Under the pieces are notes generated by a model, which saw nothing but the letters and a program-made list of their open reading frames with translations, had not been told where the DNA came from and searched no databases. A program made the translations under genes and the position numbers. A DNA stretch of 18,299 nt, taken from contig DBYG01000054.1 of NCBI GenBank assembly GCA_002310175.1, positions 1 through 18,299 on the forward strand, written 5' to 3'. This DNA comes from Bacteroidales bacterium UBA1192. GTDB taxonomy: Bacteria; Bacteroidota; Bacteroidia; Bacteroidales; Bacteroidaceae. Shown piece after piece: positions 13,671-18,299 of this stretch; within the stretch, counting starts at the first letter, position 1, and the number at the start of each line of letters is the position of its first letter.

Positions 13671-14590
13671 TATCTGTTAACCATGAACTTGGTTATACCA
13701 TCCTTGATGAATCCTACTATCTGGTTGGCGGCAGCGATACCGGCATTGATGTTGGCTTCGGCAGTCTGTGCACCCATCTTCTTGGGAGTTGCAAAGTAAC
13801 GGCCGGCAAACAGCTCCTCAAACTTGGTAGCTGCGGCAGGTGCAATATCTGATACAAACTTAAGGTCCTCGCGCTCCTGCATGAGCTGGATAAGTTCATC
13901 CTCATTGATGATCTCCTTACGGGCTGAGTTAACCAGAACGGCACCCTTCGGCATCAGGCTAACCAGTTTCCTGCCAATTGAGTTCTTGGTCTCATCAGTT
14001 GCAGGCAAGTGCAGTGAGATGAACTGGCAGGTCTTATACATATCCTCCACGTTGTCAACTGCATGTACGCCGGCAGCCTCGATAACCTCCTTGGGGCAGT
14101 AAGCATCAAAGGCATAGACCTCCATGCCGAATCCCTTGGCAATGCGGGCAACATTACGGCCTACGTTACCGAAAGCGTGGATACCCAGTTTCTTGCCCAG
14201 CAACTCTATACCTGATGTGCCGTTGTAGAAGTTACGTACAGCGTAAACCATCAGACCGGCTACCAGCTCGGCAACTGCATTGGCGTTCTGCCCCGGAGTG
14301 TTCATCACGCATACTCCGTGTGCGGTGGCCGATGCCAGATCCACATTGTCATAACCTGCGCCTGCACGAACCACAATCTTGAGCTGCTTAGCGGCATCAA
14401 ACACCTCTGCGTCTATGATATCGCTGCGAATGATGATAGCGTCAACATCGGCAACTGCAGCCAGAAGAGCTGCCTTCTCTGTATATTTCTCAAGCAGCAC
14501 AAGCTCAAAACCTGCACCTTCAATAACCTCACGGATTCCATCTACTGCAACCTTTGCAAAAGGTTTGGATGTAGCAACTAAAACTTTCAT
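13670..14590 (-). CDS. serA: D-3-phosphoglycerate dehydrogenase, short Bacteroidetes type
   Basis: This 306-residue NAD-dependent enzyme oxidises 3-phosphoglycerate to 3-phosphohydroxypyruvate, the first step of serine synthesis. The substrate-binding region contains VVRAGAGYDNVD (73-84). The nucleotide-binding loop is LGIHAFGNVGRN (135-146), where the first Gly of GxGxxG is Ala. Arg224 in NSARKEII fits the catalytic Arg, and Glu258 or 259 may be the acid partner. The usual catalytic His (TPHIG) is replaced by Lys in ATPKKMGAQT (267-276). This Lys-type, ACT-less form is, to my knowledge, shared with Bacteroides and Entamoeba enzymes. It lacks the C-terminal serine-sensing domain, so feedback inhibition is not expected. 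It lies between serC and the DUF1015 gene. Confidence 0.93.
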   Translation of the reverse strand: MKVLVATSKPFAKVAVDGIREVIEGAGFELVLLEKYTEKAALLAAVADVDAIIIRSDIIDAEVFDAAKQLKIVVRAGAGYDNVDLASATAHGVCVMNTPGQNANAVAELVAGLMVYAVRNFYNGTSGIELLGKKLGIHAFGNVGRNVARIAKGFGMEVYAFDAYCPKEVIEAAGVHAVDNVEDMYKTCQFISLHLPATDETKNSIGRKLVSLMPKGAVLVNSARKEIINEDELIQLMQEREDLKFVSDIAPAAATKFEELFAGRYFATPKKMGAQTAEANINAGIAAANQIVGFIKDGITKFMVNR

Positions 14591-14604
14591 ATCTTGAATT
14601 TTTT

Positions 14605-14629
14605 AATTCTCAATTCTAAATTCTCAATT
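14605..14629 (-). repeat. Degenerate ATTGAGA heptamer array between serC and serA
   Basis: On the minus strand, directly from the TAA stop of serC, the units read ATTGAGA, ATTTAGA, ATTGAGA, then ATTAA. This is the same family as the two arrays at 12303-12424, and it lies inside the operon without a terminator. Confidence 0.75.
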
Positions 14630-15693
14630 TAGTGTTTAGCTTCAAACTCCTTCATGCAGGCAATCAGGGCGTCAACACTCTCCATAGGCAGAGCATTATA
14701 GCAGGAAGCGCGGAAACCGCCAACAGAACGGTGACCCTTGATGCCAACCATACCCTGACTCTTGGCAAAGCTCAAGAACTCATCCTCAAGCTCCTTGTAC
14801 TCGGGCTGCATTACCCAGCAGATATTCATGTATGAACGGTCCTCCTCATTGGCGGTACCGACAAACAGCTTGTTGCGGTCAATTTCACTGTACAGCTTTG
14901 CTGCGCGGGCCTCGGCACGCTTGGCCATCTCCTTTACACCACCCTGAGCCTTGAGCCAGCGGAGTGACTCCAGTGCAGAATAGATAGTGAATGTGGGAGG
15001 AGTATTGAACATTGAACCGTTGTCAATGTGAGTCTGATAGTTCAGCATGGTGGGGATATAACGGTCTACATGACCCAGGGCATCGTTCTTAACGATAACG
15101 AAAGCCATACCTGAAGGAGCCAGGTTCTTCTGTGCACCGCCGTAGATGCAGTTGTACTTGCTTACATCGATGGGACGTGAGAATATATCCGATGACATAT
15201 CAGAGATCAATGGAACCGGGCTGTCCAGGTCCTTGCGAATCTCAGTACCGTAAATGGTGTTGTTTGTCGTATAGTGGAAATAGTCTGCATCGGCAGGGAT
15301 AACGTAATCCTTGGGGATGTAGGTATAGGTTGATTCGGCCGATGAAGCCACCTCAACCACCTCACCGAAAGCCTTGGCCTCCTTTATGGCCTTCTTGGCC
15401 CAAACACCAGTGTTAAGGTAAGCAGCCTTCTTGTTGAGGAAGTTATAAGGGACGCGGCAGAACTCCATACTGGCACCACCTGCCAGGAACAGTACTGAAT
15501 AACCCTCGGGTACATCCAGGATCTCCTTGATAAGAGCTTCAGCCTCATCGACAACGGGCTTGAACTCACTTGAACGGTGGCTGATAGAGAGAATTGAAAT
15601 GCCCGTGCCGGCAAAATCATAGACAGCCTGAGCTGATTTCTCAATCACTTCCTGCGGAAGAACAGCAGGACCTGCGCAAAAATTATGCTTCAT
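14629..15693 (-). CDS. serC: Phosphoserine aminotransferase
   Basis: This 354-residue class V aminotransferase starts with the family's MKHNFCAGPAVLP. It has ISHRSSEF (37-44), the AGGASMEF cofactor-phosphate loop (71-78), DMSSDIFSRP (165-174) and the PLP lysine Lys189 in YGGAQKNLAPSG. The end contains GHRSVGGFRASCYNA. It converts 3-phosphohydroxypyruvate and glutamate to phosphoserine and 2-oxoglutarate, and can also serve pyridoxal phosphate synthesis. Length is normal. It is the first gene of serC-serA-DUF1015, with the best promoter of the window 37 bases upstream. The gap to serA (38 bases) is filled by a heptamer repeat. Confidence 0.96.
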   Translation of the reverse strand: MKHNFCAGPAVLPQEVIEKSAQAVYDFAGTGISILSISHRSSEFKPVVDEAEALIKEILDVPEGYSVLFLAGGASMEFCRVPYNFLNKKAAYLNTGVWAKKAIKEAKAFGEVVEVASSAESTYTYIPKDYVIPADADYFHYTTNNTIYGTEIRKDLDSPVPLISDMSSDIFSRPIDVSKYNCIYGGAQKNLAPSGMAFVIVKNDALGHVDRYIPTMLNYQTHIDNGSMFNTPPTFTIYSALESLRWLKAQGGVKEMAKRAEARAAKLYSEIDRNKLFVGTANEEDRSYMNICWVMQPEYKELEDEFLSFAKSQGMVGIKGHRSVGGFRASCYNALPMESVDALIACMKEFEAKH

Positions 15694-15730
15694 GACGATA
15701 TAATTATGTTATAGTTTTTGATTCGTGTCG

Positions 15731-15762
15731 CAAAGGTAGCCCCTAAATTTGTTCAAAGCAAA
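15731..15762 (-). promoter_or_regulatory. serC operon promoter (TTTG-N20-TACCTTTG)
   Basis: On the minus strand the -33 element TTTG (15762-15759), a 20-base spacer and the -7 box TACCTTTG (15738-15731) match the Bacteroidetes consensus completely. The leader to ATG 15693 is about 30 bases. A TTGAAC hexamer (minus strand, 15751-15756) sits in the spacer. Confidence 0.8.
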
Positions 15763-15870
15763 TTATTTCAATGAAAAAAATGATAAAAAATTGAACAATA
15801 TACAATGATTTTGAAAGCCAAAACAGCTCAATTAATTACATTTTGTAAATAGAATTGAACTTATTTGAAC
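15751..15870. promoter_or_regulatory. Cluster of four TTGAAC hexamers upstream of serC
   Basis: TTGAAC occurs at 15791-15796, 15855-15860 and 15865-15870 on the plus strand and at 15751-15756 on the minus strand within the serC promoter spacer. The pair at 15855 and 15865 is spaced exactly ten bases, one helical turn. This AT-rich gap of 268 bases (15694-15961) holds no gene I can see. An operator role is an inference. Confidence 0.35.
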
Positions 15871-15961
15871 ATTTGGTAGTATTTATCCGAAAAACGGCTG
15901 CGTAAGCTGACAAAATGTAAGAAAATACCACAAATAGAAAAAATGCTAAATCACATGGTTA

Positions 15962-17248
15962 TCAACGGCGTGAAAAAGCAATTGAAACGATGGCACACAA
16001 TCCCATCAGGAACGGATAATACAGATAAGGTATAATGGATGAGGAAGATATTGACGCCAGCCCTGCAGCCATCAGAAGCTGTGCTCCGTATGGAATCATG
16101 CTTTGGACAAGACAGGAGAACGTATCCATAAGACTGGCTGTCTTTTTTGCAGAAATACCGAACTTCTGAGCCACATCATGGGCTATCCGCCCTGTGGTGA
16201 TTATCGCTATCGTATTGTTTGCAGTACATACGTTGGCCAGACTCACAATACATGCTATTGCGGCTTGTGCGCCACGACTGCCGCCAATATGCCGGGTAAG
16301 AGTATTAATGATAAGGTCCAGACCACCTCCCTTACGTATCATTTCAAGCATACCTCCAGCCAGTAACGTAACGATAATCAGGTCACTCATACCTGCTATG
16401 CCCTCTCCCACCGATTTCATCCATCCTGTCCACCCGTAGCTTCCTGTCAGGAATCCCATCAACGCATTTACCACGACTCCGACGGTCAGCACTAAAGTCA
16501 CATTCAGTCTGAGCAGGGCAAGCACTATGACGAGTATATAGGGAAGTACCAGCATAGGGTTGGCATGCGTAATGTCACCGTTGAACCCCACCTCACGTCC
16601 CATAATGACATATATAACTGTTACCAGCACGAAAGCCGGCATCACTATGAGCAGGTTTGCCTTGAACTTGTCCGCCATCTCACACCCTGCAGCCTGGGTG
16701 GCTGCTATCGTAGTGTCTGATATGAACGAGAGGTTATCACCGAAAAAGGCACCGCCAACTATTATTGCAGCCATGAACGGTTGTGAAAGACCGCACTGTC
16801 CGGCTATCCCGGCTCCGATAGGCACCAGTGCCACAATAGTACCCACACTGGTCCCCATTGCCATAGAAATCAGACATGCAGTAACAAACAGTCCGGCCAG
16901 AATGATACCTGGCGGAATTATACCAAGCATAAGCGACACGGTAGCATCAACTGACCCTATTGCCTTGGCCGTGCTTGCAAATGCACCGGCAAGAATGAAA
17001 ATCCAGATCATGAGCATTATGTCCGGATTTCCGGCACCCTTGGAGAAAGTCCGGACCCGTTCCTTAAGAGGTCCTCCAGCCACAGCGACTGCATATACGC
17101 ATGCTACCAGAAAAGCCGATGAAACCGGAACTGCATAGAAATCATCGGCAACGACTGAAGAAAGTACATAAACTAAAAGAAAAACCAGCAGTGGAGTAAG
17201 AGACACCCACTCTTTTTTTCCGTCCTGATTCCTGGCTTTTTTCTCCAT
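15962..17248 (-). CDS. NhaC-family Na+/H+ antiporter
   Basis: This 428-residue inner-membrane protein has about 11-12 hydrophobic segments, the first near 18-32 and the last near 403-425. The NhaC signature is GAFFGDNLSFISDTTIAATQ (166-185), preceded by MGTSVGTIVALVPIGAGIAG (131-150). A second conserved stretch is ANVCTANNTIAIITTGRIAH (338-357). The family exchanges external protons for internal sodium; some members carry organic or amino acids such as malate/lactate or tyrosine, so the substrate is not certain. Length is slightly short but complete. It follows an AlsT-type sodium:amino-acid symporter on the same strand 88 bases away, has its own -7 box, and may help remove sodium brought in by that symporter. 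Confidence 0.88.
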   Translation of the reverse strand: MEKKARNQDGKKEWVSLTPLLVFLLVYVLSSVVADDFYAVPVSSAFLVACVYAVAVAGGPLKERVRTFSKGAGNPDIMLMIWIFILAGAFASTAKAIGSVDATVSLMLGIIPPGIILAGLFVTACLISMAMGTSVGTIVALVPIGAGIAGQCGLSQPFMAAIIVGGAFFGDNLSFISDTTIAATQAAGCEMADKFKANLLIVMPAFVLVTVIYVIMGREVGFNGDITHANPMLVLPYILVIVLALLRLNVTLVLTVGVVVNALMGFLTGSYGWTGWMKSVGEGIAGMSDLIIVTLLAGGMLEMIRKGGGLDLIINTLTRHIGGSRGAQAAIACIVSLANVCTANNTIAIITTGRIAHDVAQKFGISAKKTASLMDTFSCLVQSMIPYGAQLLMAAGLASISSSSIIPYLYYPFLMGLCAIVSIAFSRR

Positions 17249-17255
17249 AGCACCG

Positions 17256-17263
17256 CAAAATTA
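17256..17263 (-). promoter_or_regulatory. -7 box for the NhaC-family gene
   Basis: The minus strand reads TAATTTTG, a full TAnnTTTG match, seven bases before ATG 17248. The -33 region has no convincing TTTG. If used, the mRNA would be nearly leaderless. Confidence 0.45.
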
Positions 17264-17286
17264 CACAAATGCGGGGATTAAGTAAC

Positions 17287-17335
17287 GACAGTTTCCATAA
17301 ATAAGTCTTTTAATTTTAGCGCAATGGAGACTGTC
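17287..17335. repeat. 12-bp inverted repeat behind the AlsT-type gene
   Basis: GACAGTTTCCAT (17287-17298) pairs with ATGGAGACTGTC (17324-17335), with one G-T pair, across a 25-base AT-rich loop. It starts one base after the AlsT stop codon. No T-run follows on the minus strand, so it is more an mRNA 3' stem-loop or protein site than a standard terminator. Confidence 0.55.
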
Positions 17336-17336
17336 C

Positions 17337-18299
17337 CTAATGCGCAATTTTTTTGTTTTCGTACTCTTTAAGGGAACGGATGGCCTCTGGACAGAGTATC
17401 AGAACAGATATTACCGTTACCCAGGCCATAAGGCCCACGCCTATATCACCGAGTTGCCACACCACATCGGTCTCACGCACAGCACCGAATATCACAGCCG
17501 CCATAGTGATAACCCTCAGTATATTAATGGCTATGCTCTCCCATTTGGATTTACCTTTCCTGAACAGATAGATGATGCTTGACTCCGAGTAGAAATAGTA
17601 AGCCATAACCGTACTGAACACAAAGAACACCATAGCAATGGAAACAAACCGCCCACCGAATCCGGTAAACACCGAGTCCACAGCTGTCTGGGTGTAACTC
17701 ACGTAATTGTTGACAAGCTCCGGAGCACCAGCATAAATCATCTCACCCGTGGAATCAAAGATATTGTACATGCCCGATGAGAGTATCATCAGAGCCGTAG
17801 CCGTACATACCAGTAGCGTATCCACATAGACCGAGAAAGCCTGCGCCAGACCCTGCTGGGCGGGATGAGCCACATCGGCCGATGCCGAAACGATAGCGCC
17901 TGTGCCCTGCCCCGCCTCATTTGAGAAAATGCCGCGCTTGACGCCCATAGCGACAGTGGAGCCGATGATACCGCCGCATACGGGATTGATTCCGAAAGCA
18001 CTGGTAAAGATAGATGCGAATATCCCCGGAACAGCATTGATATTGATGCAGATAACCACAACAGCCATAATCATATACCCCAACGCCATGAAGGGTGTGA
18101 CAATGACAGCCACACGGGCAATCCTCCTGACACCTCCAAAGACGACCAGTCCCAACAACGCAGCCATCCCTATACCGCTGGCAAGCGTTGAAACCGAGAA
18201 CGCATTGCTGAGCGCGGTAGATGCTCCGTTTGACTGCACCGTAGGCAGGAACACGCCGCAAGCCACCAGCGTAATGACCGCAAAGGTCTTACCCAGCCA
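17337..18299 (-). CDS. Sodium:alanine/glycine symporter, AlsT/AGCS family (5' end outside window)
   Basis: This is the C-terminal 320 residues of an AGCS-family symporter. The frame stays open to the window edge (upstream codons read WLGKTFAVITLVACGVFLP), so the N-terminus is missing; a GTG at 18266 is not the true start. Family marks are GVKRGIFSNEAGQGTGA, then HPAQQGLAQAFSVYVDTLLV with CTATALMILSSGMYN. Several further membrane helices follow and the tail is a short charged EYENKKIAH. The usual NEAGMGSAP is here NEAGQGTGA, a possible specificity difference. The family imports alanine, glycine or related amino acids with sodium across the inner membrane. The NhaC-type antiporter gene downstream could restore the sodium gradient. 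Confidence 0.9.
   Translation of the reverse strand, partial: WLGKTFAVITLVACGVFLPTVQSNGASTALSNAFSVSTLASGIGMAALLGLVVFGGVRRIARVAVIVTPFMALGYMIMAVVVICININAVPGIFASIFTSAFGINPVCGGIIGSTVAMGVKRGIFSNEAGQGTGAIVSASADVAHPAQQGLAQAFSVYVDTLLVCTATALMILSSGMYNIFDSTGEMIYAGAPELVNNYVSYTQTAVDSVFTGFGGRFVSIAMVFFVFSTVMAYYFYSESSIIYLFRKGKSKWESIAINILRVITMAAVIFGAVRETDVVWQLGDIGVGLMAWVTVISVLILCPEAIRSLKEYENKKIAH

Noticed and set aside
16560..17138. 192-codon plus-strand open frame opposite the NhaC-family gene
   Set aside because: It is a shadow of a membrane protein gene, with a proline/threonine-rich low-complexity product and no promoter.
17287..17335. Intrinsic terminator after the AlsT-type gene
   Set aside because: The stem has a 25-base loop and no U-run on the minus strand.
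17337..18266. Complete 309-residue AlsT-type gene starting at GTG 18266
   Set aside because: The frame continues open to the window edge with family-like sequence, so the gene is cut by the window.

Overview
The window comes from a Bacteroidales-type bacterium. Genes lack Shine-Dalgarno sequences. Several starts are preceded by the Bacteroidetes sigma-ABfr -7 box TAnnTTTG, best seen before serC with TTTG 20 bases upstream. The protein set also fits: a short serA/serC/DUF1015 operon, a C10 protease with BspA-type repeats, small outer-membrane barrels, and a secreted protein with a type IX secretion (T9SS)-like C-terminal domain. That last feature and the moderate GC content would suit a Prevotellaceae/Paraprevotella-like member more than a classical Bacteroides, but the genus is a guess.

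Layout. (1) 86-6288, all minus strand: a YigZ-family protein, a GH67 alpha-glucuronidase lipoprotein, two divergent UroD-superfamily methyltransferases, a corrinoid-binding protein and a small beta-barrel protein. A terminator overlaps the stop codon of the last methyltransferase, and the corrinoid gene has its own -7 box, so this is at least two transcription units. (2) 6332-8148, plus strand: a divergently transcribed secreted C10 cysteine protease ending in BspA-like leucine-rich repeats. (3) 8151-10013, minus strand: RidA, a lipoprotein nitroreductase and a DUF5131 (phage Gp37/Gp68-like) protein. (4) 10081-12315, plus strand: a T9SS-type secreted protein, a free methionine-R-sulfoxide reductase and a YjbR/MmcQ protein, closed by a bidirectional terminator embedded in inverted heptamer repeats. 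(5) 12423-15762, minus strand: serC-serA-DUF1015, the serine biosynthesis operon with the strongest promoter in the window. (6) 15962-18299, minus strand: an NhaC-type Na+/H+ antiporter and the C-terminal part of an AlsT-type Na+/amino-acid symporter that runs off the window.

The most interesting part is region 1. GH67 enzymes release 4-O-methyl-glucuronic acid from glucuronoxylan oligosaccharides. Directly downstream lie a Zn-ligand-bearing MtaA/MtbA-like methyltransferase, a second UroD-fold protein lacking those ligands, and a corrinoid carrier. I infer an anaerobic corrinoid O-demethylase that removes and salvages the methyl group of 4-O-methyl-glucuronate. I know of no described system of this kind, but I could not search for one. 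A second lead is DUF1015, translationally coupled to serA, whose DGHHR motif recalls ParB-fold free-serine kinases.

No RNA genes, insertion sequences, CRISPR arrays or origins were seen. No stretch longer than 300 bases lacks a gene; the longest (15694-15961) holds the serC promoter and a cluster of TTGAAC hexamers.
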